Part shown: one piece after another, positions 11,819-22,527 of the stretch
How positions within the stretch are numbered: position 1 is the first letter of the stretch
Layout: every line of letters starts with the position of its first letter
Source: Pyropia haitanensis
Taxonomy: Eukaryota > Rhodophyta > Bangiophyceae > Bangiales > Bangiaceae
DNA length: 64,000 nucleotides
Direction of reading: 5' to 3'
NCBI GenBank assembly: GCA_008729055.1
Contig: SDUX01000004.1
Coordinates: forward strand, 5,968,559 to 6,032,558
Notes under the pieces: generated by a model
The model's database searches: none
Seen by the model: only the letters and a program-made list of their open reading frames with translations
What the model was told of the DNA's origin: nothing
Position numbers and translations under genes: made by a program

Positions 11819-12895
11819 GCCGCGGCGGCGGCCGCGGTCGGTGGCGGCGGCACCCCCCCCCCCCCCCCACCCCCCCCCCCCCACCACCGCCGCCACCGCC
11901 GCTGACGCGGGCGGAACCCCCCCCCCCCCCCAACCACCCACCAGCCGCCGCCGCCGCCGCCGCCGCCCGCCGCCGCCGCCGCCACCGGCCGGCGCGTCCG
12001 CCCTCGACGCGGCGTTTGACACGCTCCTCTCCCCCCTGGCCATCCCCGGCGGCGGCACGCGGGCGGCGGCACCGCCGCCGCCGCCGGCGAGTGCCGCGGA
12101 GCGCGCCCTCGTCGGCCGCGTCGCGGCGGGCGTCCGCGCCGGCGTGGACGCGCCGCCGCCGCCGCCGCCGCCGCCGCCCGCACGGCGGGGGCGGCGGCCA
12201 GACGCGGCGGTGACGGCGGCGACGACGGCGACGGCGACGGCGACGGAGACGGCGACGGCGACGGCGACGGTGACGGCGACGGCGGCGGCGGCGGCGACGG
12301 CGGCGGCGCCGCGGGTGCCGACCGCCGCGGAAGCCGAGGCGGTGGGCCGGCAGCTGGCGCTGGAGGAGGCGTCGGTCGCGGCGGCGGTGCAGCGGTACCG
12401 GCGGGACGCGGCCGACGCGCGGCGGCGGGGGGACCCGGCGGGCCTCCGCCCGGCGCAGGCGCTGCTCGTATCGTGGTACCACCCGGTGGGGCTGGCGGTC
12501 GGCCGGCTCGCCGCGGCGGTCGCCGCCAGGCGGCAAGGGGGGGGGGGGCACCCGACCCGCCGGGGGGGGTGCCGCCAGCGGCGGCGGCCGGGGGGGGGTG
12601 ACGCCGCTGGGGGGGGGGGGGGGGCGGGATGCCCCCCGCCGCCGCCTCGCCCAACACGCGCCGCGGCAAGTACCAAGACGTCCTCGGGGCGGTGCTGGCA
12701 GAGCTCCCCGCCGAGACGCTCGCGGTGGTGACCATCCACGAGGGCCTCGCCGCCATCCTCCGCCGCCCCGACGGCGTCCCCTTTGCCACCGTCGCCATTG
12801 CCGTCGGCCGGGCGGTGCAGGCAGAGCTCAACGTTGCGCGGCTGCGGCAGCTGCGCGCCGCGGCGGGCGTGCCGCCAGCCGAGGGGGCGCCGCCG

Positions 12896-12929
<34 letters not shown>

Positions 12930-13416
12930 GCGCCGCCACCACCGCCGCCGCCACCGCCGCCGCGGCGGTGGTGCCCCTCGGCGGGGACCCCACCGCCGCG
13001 GCGGCCAGCGCCGTCGGCGGCGGTACCGCCCCCCCGCCTCCCGGCGTTGCCGCCGCCTCTACCGCCGCCGCCGCCGCGTCTACGCTCGCGCTCGCCGCCC
13101 GCGGCGGCGGCGGCGGCGGCGGCGGCGGCCGTGGCGGCGGCGGCGGCGGCGGCGGCGGCCGCGCCGCGGCGGCGGCACCCCGTCCCGGCCGGCCCGCCGA
13201 CGGGCGGCCGCCGCTGCCCAAGCGGGTCAACGCGATCAACTACGCGGCGGCGGCGGCGGAGATTGCCGACGCGGAGTGGGACACGCCAACGGCGGTGACG
13301 GTCGGCTCGGCGCTGCTCGACGTGCTGCTCCGCGCGGCGCTCGTGCCGCGCGTGCCGCCCGCGTTCCACGCCCGCCGCCGGCGGGGGGCGGCTGGCGGCG
13401 GCGGCGACGACGACGA

Positions 13417-13460
<44 letters not shown>

Positions 13461-15733
13461 ACGGGGCGGCTGGCGCCGCCGCGGTGGCGGACGCGGCGGC
13501 GGTGGCCGACGCGGCGGCCGCCGCCGTGCCGGCGGCGGCGGCGGCGGCGGCGGCGCGGGCGGGGCCCCCCCCCGCTGCGGCGGGGACCCCCCCCTGCCCG
13601 ACTTTGTGCCCGCCTTTCGCCACGAGCTCCGCCCCGCCCGCGTCGGCGGCGCCCTCAAGCGCGTCGGCCACCTGCGGGTCACCCCCCCCGCGGCGGCCAC
13701 GCTCACCGAGAGCGACGACCTCCTCCGGGAGGTGCTCCCGCCAAAGTGGCAGCCGATGGTCGTGCCGCCCCGCCCGTGGACGTCGCCCACGCGGGGCGGC
13801 TACCTGCTGACGCGCGCGCCGCTCATCCGGGTGCGGCCGAGCCGGCGGCTGCGCGAGGCGCTCGCCGCGGCGGACCTCCGGCCGGTCCTCGACGGCCTCA
13901 ACGCGCTCTCGTCGCAGGGCTGGCGGGTGAACGAGCGGGTGCTGGGGGTGGCGACCAAGCTGTGGGAGGGGGGGGGGGGGGTGGCGGGGCTCGTCAGCCG
14001 CCAGGACGTTGACGTGCCGGCGTGGGAGTCTGCCGCCGCCGCGGCGGAGGTGGCGGCGGAGCGGGCGACGCGGCAGGCGCTGCTGCGGGGGGGGGGGACG
14101 ACCCGGGGGGGGTCGCCGCCGCCGCCGAGGCGGCCGACGTGGCGCTCGACGAGGCGGCCGCCGCCGCCGCCGCCGCCGCCGCCGCAGCGGCTGCGGACGA
14201 TGCCGCCGGCGGGCGCGGCGGCGCGCCGCCCCTGGACGCGGCCGCCACCGCCCTCCACCGCCGCCGCCGCGCGGCCGTGGCCGCCGCCCGCGCGGCGCGC
14301 AAGGTCAACGCCGAGCGCCACAGCCTGCGCTGCGATACGGCGTACAAGCTGGCCGAGGCGGCGGCGTTTGCCACGCCCGGCCGGTCCCCGTTTTACCTGC
14401 CGCACAATATCGACTTTCGGGGGCGCGCCTACCCGGTGCCGCCCTACCTCCACCACATGGGCGCGGACGTGACGCGGGGGCTGTTCCTGTTTGACACGTC
14501 GGGCGGCGGGGGGGGGAGGGGGTGGTGCCGCCGCCGCTGGGCGAGCGCGGCGCCTACTGGCTGGCGGTGCACCTGGCCAACCTGGCGGGCCACGCCAAGG
14601 CGCCGCTGGCAGACCGCCACGAGGCGGGCGTCGCGCTGTTTCCGCGGGCGCTCGCCGTCGCGGCGGACCCGCTCGGGGATGGCGCGCTCGACTGGTGGGC
14701 GGCCGCGGACGACCCGTTCCAGCTGCTCGCGGCGTGCACCGAGGTCGCCGCCGCCACCGGCCGCCACGGCGGGCACGCGGCGGTCGAGGCGCACGTGTCG
14801 GCGCTGCCCGTCCAGATGGACGGCAGCTGCAACGGCCTCCAGCACTACGCCGCGCTCGGCCGCGACGTGGCCGGCGGGGAGGCGGTCAACCTGCTGCCGG
14901 GCCCAGCGCCGCGGGACGTCTACGCGGGCGTCGCGGAGCTGGTCGCCGCGCGGGTGCGGGCGGACGCGTCGGCCGCGGCGGCGGCAGCGGACCCCGCGGC
15001 GGCGGCGCTGGCCGCGGCGGTGCTGCCGCTGGTCGGCCGGAAGCTCGTCAAGCAGACCGTCATGACCAGCGTGTACGGCGTGACGCGCGTCGGCGCGCGG
15101 GCGCAGGTGCTCGCCCGCCTCCGCGCCACGCCCGCGTTTGCGCACGACCCGCGGTGCTGGGCGGCCGCGGGCTACCTCTCCCGCCTGACGCTCGACTGCA
15201 TTGGCGACCTGTTTGCGGGCGCCACCGCGACGATGGGCTGGCTCGGCGACTGCGCCGCGGCGGTCGCGCGGGTGGGCGCGGAGGTGCGGTGGACGACGCC
15301 GCTCGGCCTGCCCGTCCTCCAGCCCTACCGCCGGTCGGCACGCCGCGTCGTCCGGACGGTCGTGCAGCAGCTGGTGCTGGCCGCCGGCGGGGAGCACCTG
15401 CCGGTCCTCCGCGGCCGCCAGCGGTCGGCCTTCCCGCCAAACTACATCCACAGCCTGGACGCGTCGCACATGCTGCTCACCGCGGCCGCGTGTGGGCGGC
15501 GGCGGCTGCCGTTTGCGGCGGTGCACGACAGCTTTTGGTCCAACGCGGCGACCGTCGACGCGATGAACGGGGTGCTGCGGCGGGAGTTTGTGCGGCTGCA
15601 CAGCCGGGACCTGCTGGCAGAGCTGCGGGAGGGGTTCTTGTTGGAGCACCCGGCGCTGGCGCTGCCGCCCATGCCCCAGCGGGGGGAGCTGGACGTGCGG
15701 GCGGTGCTCGAGTCGCCCTATTTTTTTAGCTAG
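11681..15733 (+). CDS. RPOT: Mitochondrial T7-phage-type RNA polymerase
   Basis: This is a single-subunit DNA-dependent RNA polymerase that transcribes organelle DNA. The N-terminus is an Arg/Ala-rich, acid-free presequence (MRGALLRHATAAAAVRG), suggesting mitochondrial import. The family N-terminal domain follows (PLPKRVNAINYA near 13220). Next comes the diagnostic block FYLPHNIDFRGRAYPVPP (14390-14445). Motif A is PVQMDGSCNGLQHYA (catalytic Asp near 14819), motif B is KLVKQTVMTSVYG (near 15040) and motif C is FAAVHDSFW (catalytic Asp near 15528). The protein ends in the usual aromatic tail, YFFS. All catalytic residues are present. The frame changes about five times, in C or G runs near 11780-11980, 12540-12630, 13560-13600, 14085-14110 and 14505-14521. 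The last 1.2 kb is one clean frame. Ala, Gly and Pro runs make it longer than typical homologues. A plastid location cannot be excluded. Confidence 0.9.
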
Positions 15734-16307
15734 GCGCCTGCGGTTGCGGGTGGGAGGGGGGGGGGGTCGGCGGGCGACCGATGGGGGGGGGGGGGTTGAC
15801 CATTGATTTGGGGGGACCGCTGCGGCTGTGGCGGGCGCGCCTGCGGCGCGGGACAATGGCGGGGGGGTAGGGGGGAACCGCAGGGGGGGGGGACGGGTGG
15901 TGAGACGGCTAGCGGCGGCTGGCGGCGGCTGGCGGCGGCTGGCGGCGGCTGGCGGCGGCTGGCGGGTGTGGTTTGCGGGGCGGCACCGCCTCCGACGGGC
16001 GCGTGCGGTGGCCGCGGCGGCCTCCCGTGCGCGCACGCGCGCGACCAAAGAAGAGGCCGCGCACGCCACACGGGGACAGAAAAAAAAACACACAACCAAA
16101 AAAATGGGGCGGGGACCGACGCGGCGCCCCGCGGCCGCCGCGCCAGCACCGGGTCTGGCGCACGGGCCCGTGCGGCGCCGCCCGCCGGGCGTCGGGCGTC
16201 CTCCCCCCCAGCCAGACGGCGTCGTTGCATCGCGCCGCCCTCCCCCCCCCCCCCCCCCCCCACCCCACCCCCCCCCCCCCCCCCATACCCTCCTCCCCCC
16301 CTCTCCC
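15734..16307. other. Intergenic, convergent RNA polymerase / HEAT gene ends
   Basis: G-runs (15752-15794) follow the polymerase stop on its coding strand. A 10-bp minisatellite is at 15905-15965. An A-tract is at 16080-16104. C-runs at 16240-16290 are G-runs on the coding strand of the HEAT gene after its stop. No gene is seen. Confidence 0.6.
15905..15965. repeat. 10-bp minisatellite (GCGGCGGCTG)n
   Basis: About five and a half perfect tandem copies of GCGGCGGCTG lie just before an AT-richer patch. The perfect copies suggest recent slippage. Confidence 0.85.
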
Positions 16308-16527
16308 CTACGCCCACTCCTCCTCCGCCTCCGCCTCCGCCGCCGCCGCCGCCTCCATCCGCCGCAGCGTCGTGACGGCCAGCCGCGCGACCGCGCGGAC
16401 GGTCGGCGCCTCCCCCGCATCCGCCGCCGCGGCGGCGAGCGCGCCCACCGCCGGCGTGTGGCGCAGCTTCATCAGCGACAGCGCCGCGGCGCGGCGCTCC
16501 TCTGCCGCCTCACCCGCCTCGGCGTCT

Positions 16528-16568
<41 letters not shown>

Positions 16569-17088
16569 GGCGGCGGCGGCGGCGGGGGGGGGAGTCTCCC
16601 CGGCGGGGCGCGCGAGGCGGGCGACGAGCAGCGGCGCCGCCGCCGCGACGCCCGCGTTGGCCAGCCCCGTCCCCGCCTCGATGCGCACCCGCGCGGCCGG
16701 GTCCGTCGCGAGCGCCGCCATCAGCGCCGCGACCGCCCGCGCCTTGAGCGCCGCGCCCGCCGACGCGCCGCCGCCGTCGGCGGCGGCAACGCCACCGTCG
16801 GCATCGTCGTCGCCCCAGTCGTCATCCGCGGCGAGCGGCCCCCCCCCCCTGCCCGCCATGGCCGGCAGCACGTCCCCCGCGGCGATGCCCCCCAGCGCCG
16901 CGACCGCCGCGCAGCGCACGTCGGCGCCGCCGCCGTGTCCGCCCGCGGCGGCCTCGAGCAGCACCGGCCCCGCGGCGGGACCCATAAACGACAGCGCCCA
17001 CGCGGCGTGGCCCTTGGCCGTCATCCCCCCAATGACCGTCGTGCCATCCACCGCCGCCGCCGCCGCCGCCGCCCCACCATCCCGGCCA

Positions 17089-17129
<41 letters not shown>

Positions 17130-17762
17130 GTCTGCGCCGGCCGCCGTTTCCCGCGGCGGGTGGTCGTCCCCCCCCTCTGCGGCCAGCACCGCCAGCAGCG
17201 CGGTCGCGGCGGGCACGCCCACCCGCGCGAGCGCGCCCGCCGCGGACGCGCGGGTCACCGCGTCCGCGTCGGCGGTCATGGTCGCGATGAGGGGCGCGAC
17301 GGAGCGGGCGTCGCCGAGCTTTGCCAGCGCCTTGCCACAGCTCCGGCGGACGACCGGGTTGGCACACCCGCCGAGGCCCGCGAGGAGCGCGCCCAGCGCG
17401 GGCGGCCCGACCGCGCCGAGCGCCTCGACGAGGCGCAGCCGCGCCATGCCCCGCGTGTCAGACAGGTGGAGGACGAGGGCGTAGATGGTGGGTAAGGGGG
17501 GGGGGGGGTGGGGGGGGGGGAGCTCAGCGAGCAGCGCGTCTGTGGAGGCGGGCGGCACGCCGGCAACGGCGGTGGTGGCGAGGGCGGCGAGGAAGGCGGC
17601 CTCGTCGGGGGGGGGGGGACCACGCCGGCGGCGGCCGCCGCGGCAGACGACGCGGAGGGGGGGGGGGGTGGGGGGGGGGGGGCGGCGCCCGCCGTCATGG
17701 TGGGGGGGGGGGGGACCGGCCGGCGGCGCGCCGCGCCAGCGCGGCGGCCGCCGCCGCGGCGT

Positions 17763-17797
<35 letters not shown>

Positions 17798-17875
17798 CGC
17801 CGGGGCGGCGGCCGCCGACGCCGGGGCGGCGGCGGCGCGGCCGCCAAAGGCGGGCAGAGGCGGAAGGAAGGCCAT
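16308..17875 (-). CDS. HEAT-repeat protein, probably plastid-targeted
   Basis: From ATG at 17875 the protein begins MAFLPPLPAFGGRAAAA. Its early Phe, Pro and Arg with few acids resemble leaders of plastid-imported proteins in red algae. After an Ala-rich linker and a frame change in G-runs near 17650-17720, the rest (about 17600-16311) is one frame. It contains successive HEAT/PBS-lyase-type helical repeats: ARLRLVEALGAVGPPALGAL, NPVVRRSCGKALAKLGD, AVTRASAAGALARVG, DVRCAAVAALGGIAAGD, DPAARVRIEAGTGLANAG and TVRAVARLAVTTLRRME. Similar repeats occur in phycobilin lyase subunits (CpcE/F), the phycobilisome-degradation protein NblB and unrelated scaffolds. I cannot say which applies. Long Ala runs and an acidic loop (DDDWGDDDADGG) interrupt the repeats. 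Confidence 0.7.
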
Positions 17876-18532
17876 GATACCGTAGGGCACAAGGGCGGCG
17901 GCGTGGCGGCGGCGGCGGCAGCGTCCACGGCGTGGGGGACGGCGGCGTCGCGGCCAGACGCAGACCGGGCGGGTGGCGGCGGTGGCGAGCGCGGACGTCG
18001 CCGCGCGGCGTGGACCCGCCGGCCGAGCGAGGTGCGCCGCGCGTCGCCGCCGCCGCCGCGGCGCGCCGAGATCCGCCGCGCGCGGCCGCCGAGCTGCACA
18101 CGCTATCCGGGCAGTTGGTCGGAACGCCGCTGCAGATGTGGCTGGACGTGCTTGGAAATGGGTACACAAGAGGGAGGCAGGCAGCGCGTTTCCATCCTCG
18201 GCCGGACAGTGTTTTGGCGGCGCCAACGGCAACTCCCTCCCCCGGGTGCGTCTCTGCCTTGGCATCGGCATGGAATTTTCGCGCACTTCCCGCATCATCA
18301 TCGTCTGCAGAGCGTGCGGGCGGAACCGCTTGCCAGCGCCGCTGCCAGGCGCGTCTGTCCGCCCCCCCACGCCGGCCGCGCGCAGCGTCGAATGGCCGCC
18401 GCCGGCCAGCCACCGGGCCAGCCACCCGGCCAGCGGGATTGGCCAAGGACGCGGGCCGGCGCGTCCCGATCTGCCGCGCGCGCCCCGCTGGCAAGCTGTC
18501 AGGGCCGCTGCGCTGGCCGCCGCACCGCGTGG
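17876..18532. other. Upstream region of the HEAT gene, cut by a retrotransposon
   Basis: This is the left half of what was probably one intergenic space between the divergent HEAT and hydrolase genes, before insertion of the element at 18533. Composition is less homopolymeric than elsewhere. No coding or RNA gene is seen. Confidence 0.6.
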
Positions 18533-18813
18533 TGCTTCGTTATTTGTCGTCTCTTCACCGGGTAACTCCGATCGATTGACTGGGTCGTTGCGGCGAGCGA
18601 GGTACTCCTCATGAGTGGGAGAGGCGCCGACTGACACGACTGCCCAACCGGCAGGAGAGGGCTGCCGAGGAGAGGCGGGCTGTGTCGGGCGGCGGCGGCT
18701 GCGAGCCGAGCCGCAGGGCGGCGGCGGCTGCGCGCCGAGCCCCTTATCTACGACCCCGCCGCTCCTCCGTTCTCCCTCCCGCCGGGCCGGCACGTCCGTC
18801 GTCTTTCGCGCCT
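18533..18813 (+). repeat. Retrotransposon terminal repeat A1
   Basis: This 281-bp left terminal repeat begins TGCTTCGTTATTTGTCG and matches 23516-23796 base for base by eye. It forms the 5' end of the element and contains the first in-frame ATG of the Gag-like frame. Confidence 0.9.
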
Positions 18814-20348
18814 GTCCTGTTGGTTGGCGCTCAGACGACGTCTGGGGACCTCTTGGGGTCGCTGGACTGGCGGTGACTTTGGGTTGCGGCCCGATGCTGG
18901 CGCTTGCGCCAACGTTGCCCTCCCCTTTGGGGGGGCCGCGGTACGAGGGGAATCCCCTCGTCCCGTGCCGACCCATCTTGGGTACCGGTAAACTTTGCGT
19001 GGCAGCGGACCTTGTTGCCTGTGCCTGCCTCTTCTCTGTCCTTGCCGGCGCCGTCGAGGCGTTGGCTGTTGGTGGGGTAGCGGCTGGCGTTGTTACGTGC
19101 TCGGGGACGGACGACGAGGAAGAGATTCAACCCACCATCCCTGCCGGTGGAGCTAACCCTCCGGCCGGCGGTGGCGGTACTGGTGGCGGCGGTGGCGTTC
19201 CTCCCGCTGCCCCCCCCCCTCCACCCCCTCCTCCCCCAGCTGGCGACGGCGGTGGTGGCGACGACCGCCCCCCGCGACGCAACCCCGCCCGCGACGCCCG
19301 TCGCGTCGCCTACGCAGCTGACGACGACGACGACGAGGACGACGACGCCGACTCAGACTTCTTGCCACTCTCCGAGGACTACGCGTCGGCGGAGTTGTCG
19401 GCGGTCGACTCTGCCGTGGGCGCCGCCCCTCGACTTCCCGCGGCCGCCCAACCCAACTACTTCTCCCGTTCGGGGGAGCGGGCGGCCTTAGCCAGGCGCA
19501 CCCCCATTTGGGGTTTTTCGTTGCCGCAAACGCGACCGGACGAGTACGGTGATCGTTTCCCGCGCCCATTCCGAGTGCACAACGACTCCCGGTGGTCTGA
19601 GTCGTTTGCCGCCGCGTCAGCGCCTGTCGTGCAGGACGCCCGCACCGTGTACAACGCCTGTGCGTGGGTCCAGACCCTCCACAACCGCCTGCTGGACGCC
19701 GAAGTGGACCGCTTGCGCGGCGAGCTGTCGGCGCGCGAGCTGCTTAACGAGGTGATATACACCCGGGCCTCCCTGCACCAACTTTTCTTGATTCTCGTCA
19801 CCCGCTACACCGTCCTGTCGGAGCAGCAGACGAACCCCACGTTGGCGGCCAACCTCCAGGACTTGCTATTGGCGCCTGACGACCGCGACTCCATCTACCG
19901 GCCTACAACTTCCTTCCTCGAGTCGTCGGTGTTGGCCCACCGCACGTTTGCTATCTCGCGGGAGCAGGCCGAGCGGGTGCAAGACCGCTTGCGCCCGCGC
20001 CGCCAGCAGCCACAGATCCCTGGGAACCCCTTATCGGCTAGCGCCAGGCGCCGCCTCAACCGCCAACTGCGTGCTGCACAAGAGCGCGCTGGTAGTGTAC
20101 CCGCGGGAGGCAACCCTCGGGCGAATGGTGCAGGGCCACCGGGTGACGCCCATGGAGGCGGCGGCCAGCGCGGCGGAGCGGCTGCAGGCGGAATTGGTGG
20201 CGGAGGAGGCGGCGGGGGGAACCGCCGCGGGGGTAACGGTGACGGTGGCGGAGGGGGCGGCGGCCGCCGCGGCGGCCGCGCCAACAACGCCGGCGGCGGC
20301 GGCGCCAATGCCGTCGCGGGGCCTGAAGCCCCCGTGGCGCCCCCCTAA
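18615..20348 (+). CDS. DIRS Gag-like protein (ORF1)
   Basis: The frame encodes up to 577 residues with no recognisable domain. If translation starts at 18615, the first 66 codons or so lie in the terminal repeat; an ATG at 18894, just outside it, is an equally good start (about 484 residues). Visible parts are a Gly/Pro linker, a strongly acidic stretch (ADDDDDEDDDADSD, near 19320), a conserved-looking alpha-helical middle (about 19440-20010, including ALARRTPIWGFSLPQTRPDE) and a Gly/Arg/Asn-rich tail that could bind nucleic acid. Position ahead of the polymerase frame, acidic and basic segments and length fit the ORF1 of DIRS elements. It overlaps the next frame by about 400 bp. Confidence 0.7.
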   Translation: MGEAPTDTTAQPAGEGCRGEAGCVGRRRLRAEPQGGGGCAPSPLSTTPPLLRSPSRRAGTSVVFRACPVGWRSDDVWGPLGVAGLAVTLGCGPMLALAPTLPSPLGGPRYEGNPLVPCRPILGTGKLCVAADLVACACLFSVLAGAVEALAVGGVAAGVVTCSGTDDEEEIQPTIPAGGANPPAGGGGTGGGGGVPPAAPPPPPPPPPAGDGGGGDDRPPRRNPARDARRVAYAADDDDDEDDDADSDFLPLSEDYASAELSAVDSAVGAAPRLPAAAQPNYFSRSGERAALARRTPIWGFSLPQTRPDEYGDRFPRPFRVHNDSRWSESFAAASAPVVQDARTVYNACAWVQTLHNRLLDAEVDRLRGELSARELLNEVIYTRASLHQLFLILVTRYTVLSEQQTNPTLAANLQDLLLAPDDRDSIYRPTTSFLESSVLAHRTFAISREQAERVQDRLRPRRQQPQIPGNPLSASARRRLNRQLRAAQERAGSVPAGGNPRANGAGPPGDAHGGGGQRGGAAAGGIGGGGGGGGNRRGGNGDGGGGGGGRRGGRANNAGGGGANAVAGPEAPVAPP

Positions 20349-22527
20349 GCGCCGCTCAAGGCGACCGGCCGCGCCTCCGTCAGATCGACGGCTGCGGTCG
20401 GGCTCCCCACCTCGCCTGCCGGGTGGGAGGGCAGTCAACCAGGCAGGCAACCGCCGTCGTCGACCACCTCGGTCGACGCGGCAAGCCGCGGCGCGGCGTC
20501 TGGCAGCGGAAGCGGCCCGGACGCCCCCCGACTCTCTGGCCGCCCGCGTGCGCGCCTCTCTGGACCGGTGGAGCCAGATAGGCGCGTCACCATGGGTTAT
20601 CCGCGTGCTGCGGTTCGGCTACCGCATCCCGTGGCGTCGCCCCCCTCCCCCTCTCCGCCGCAAGGCATACCCGCAACCGCCATCGGACCTCCTGTTCGGC
20701 CACAAGACGGCCGACCAGTGGGTGGCGAGCGGGTTTGTGGCGGAACTACCCCCCGAGGAGGCGGCGACGGCCCCGGACGTCAGCCCGACGTTCGTAATCT
20801 ACCACCCCAAGAACCGGTTGGTGGTCGACCTGTCGTCCAAGAACGAGTACATGGACGACCGCAAGTTCCAGTACGAGACACTCACGGGCTACACGACGCA
20901 GATCTCCCCGGGAGACCACCTCTTCAGCTGGGACCTGAAAGATGCATTCTTCCACATCCCTCTGGCCCCTGCCGACCAGAGGCGGCTCGCGTTTCGGGTG
21001 GGCAACCGCGTGTTCATCCCCCTCGTGCTGCCGTTCGGACTCAAGCTGGCACCGTTCGTTTTGACGAAGGTGCTGCGACCTGTCGTGGGCTACCTGCGCC
21101 GCAAGGGCATCGCAGTCCTAGCGTACATGGACGACTTTTGCGGTCGGCCGCCCGGGAAGCCGCCCAACCAGGAGGAGGCAGCCACCAAGACCCGCGTGGA
21201 AGTTCTCGAGCTCTTTGGTTCCCTCGGGCTGGCGGTCCACCCTACCAAGGGCGAGGCAGTGGGTACGACAAGAATGCCCATCCTCGGGTACGTGCTGGAC
21301 ACAGCAAGGAGAGAGATCACCCTGCCCGACTCCCGTTTGGCCGGGCTGATAGCGGCCGCGGGGGCGTTGACCAGCGCCGCCTGCTCTGCCTCCCGCCGAG
21401 TCTCCTTCAAGGCGTTGCAGAGATTTACGGGCAAGGCCGTGTCGTGCTCCCTAGCCCTACCCGCCGGCCGCCTCTACCTGCAGCGCTTATACGCCGCGCA
21501 ACGCGGGAACTCGCACCGACGCTCAGTCCGGCTCACGCACGGAGCTCTGCGAGACCTGACCTGGTGGCGGTCGCTGCGCAGCTCATCCGACGTCGGACGT
21601 CCTCTTTGGCTGCCCCAGTTGGGGGTCTTGACAACGGACGCCTCGCCGTACGGATGGGGCGGTCACTGGGACGACGAGGTACCAGCGCAAGGCCTATTCG
21701 CAGAGACCACACGCCATCTCCACATCAACGTGAAGGAGGTCACGGCGGTCACCCTGTCTCTGTTGGCGCTCTCGCCTCATTGCGGCATTTCGGAGGGCGC
21801 GGTCGCCTTGAAGATCGACAACACCGTCGCCCTGTACTGTATCAACAGCTTCTCATCCCGCTCCCCCCTTCTGGTCGCAGCGCTGCGCCAGCTCTACGCC
21901 GTCGCCAAGCGCCTATCCATCACCATTTCGGGTACGTGGGTGGCCTCGGTAGCCAACCTGCGTGCCGACGCCTTGAGTCGGGACCGGGACAGGACACACT
22001 GGCGCTTAGCGCCTTACCTGTTCCGGGTGCTGTCGCAGAGGTATGGCGAGTTCGACGTCGACCTGTTCGCGACGCACCTCGATACCCACTGCCCAACGTT
22101 TTACTCCTTCCCCGCCTCTCCAGGCTGCGCGGCAATCGACGCAATGGAGCAGAGCTGGGTCGACGGCAACTTGTGGGCCAACCCCCCGTTCTCCAAGATC
22201 GAGCTGGTGCTGGACAAGATTGTCAAGGACAAGGCAACCGGCGTGGTCATCCTCCCTGTTTGGCGCAACCAGCAGTGGTGGGCCACGGCAATGGAGCGGG
22301 CCAACGAGGTCTTCTTGTTGCCGCCCAACGCGGGGCTCTTCTCGCCAGGGCGTATCCAAACGCCCAACGCTCGCCCGCATTGGCGCGTCGCGGCTTTCCG
22401 CTTCCACAATGGCGGGCAGCTGCCGCCGCGGGATGGCGGCAAGACCAAGCAGACACTCTCGCCGCAGCCGCACCTGACAACGGACTTGCAGCCGCTGCCC
22501 TTGCCGAGTTGCAGGTCCTGTCTTTGA
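19948..22527 (+). CDS. DIRS reverse transcriptase-RNase H-methyltransferase-like polyprotein
   Basis: The frame encodes up to 859 residues; the ATG at 20125 is an alternative start. The reverse transcriptase has the catalytic Asp in LFSWDLKDAFFHI (near 20930) and the YMDD box in VLAYMDDFCG (near 21124). RNase H follows with VLTTDASPYGWGG (near 21630), a Glu in VKEVTAV, ALKIDNTVAL (near 21810) and the terminal ADALSRDRD (near 21967). After it comes the DIRS-specific block FDVDLFATHLDTH with NLWANPPFSKIELVLDKI (near 22175). Its Asn-Pro-Pro-Phe resembles the active site of N6-adenine methyltransferases. All catalytic residues are intact. The frame is +1 relative to ORF1, so it needs internal initiation or a frame shift. 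Confidence 0.92.
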   Translation: MLSRGSRPSGCKTACARAASSHRSLGTPYRLAPGAASTANCVLHKSALVVYPREATLGRMVQGHRVTPMEAAASAAERLQAELVAEEAAGGTAAGVTVTVAEGAAAAAAAAPTTPAAAAPMPSRGLKPPWRPPKRRSRRPAAPPSDRRLRSGSPPRLPGGRAVNQAGNRRRRPPRSTRQAAARRLAAEAARTPPDSLAARVRASLDRWSQIGASPWVIRVLRFGYRIPWRRPPPPLRRKAYPQPPSDLLFGHKTADQWVASGFVAELPPEEAATAPDVSPTFVIYHPKNRLVVDLSSKNEYMDDRKFQYETLTGYTTQISPGDHLFSWDLKDAFFHIPLAPADQRRLAFRVGNRVFIPLVLPFGLKLAPFVLTKVLRPVVGYLRRKGIAVLAYMDDFCGRPPGKPPNQEEAATKTRVEVLELFGSLGLAVHPTKGEAVGTTRMPILGYVLDTARREITLPDSRLAGLIAAAGALTSAACSASRRVSFKALQRFTGKAVSCSLALPAGRLYLQRLYAAQRGNSHRRSVRLTHGALRDLTWWRSLRSSSDVGRPLWLPQLGVLTTDASPYGWGGHWDDEVPAQGLFAETTRHLHINVKEVTAVTLSLLALSPHCGISEGAVALKIDNTVALYCINSFSSRSPLLVAALRQLYAVAKRLSITISGTWVASVANLRADALSRDRDRTHWRLAPYLFRVLSQRYGEFDVDLFATHLDTHCPTFYSFPASPGCAAIDAMEQSWVDGNLWANPPFSKIELVLDKIVKDKATGVVILPVWRNQQWWATAMERANEVFLLPPNAGLFSPGRIQTPNARPHWRVAAFRFHNGGQLPPRDGGKTKQTLSPQPHLTTDLQPLPLPSCRSCL

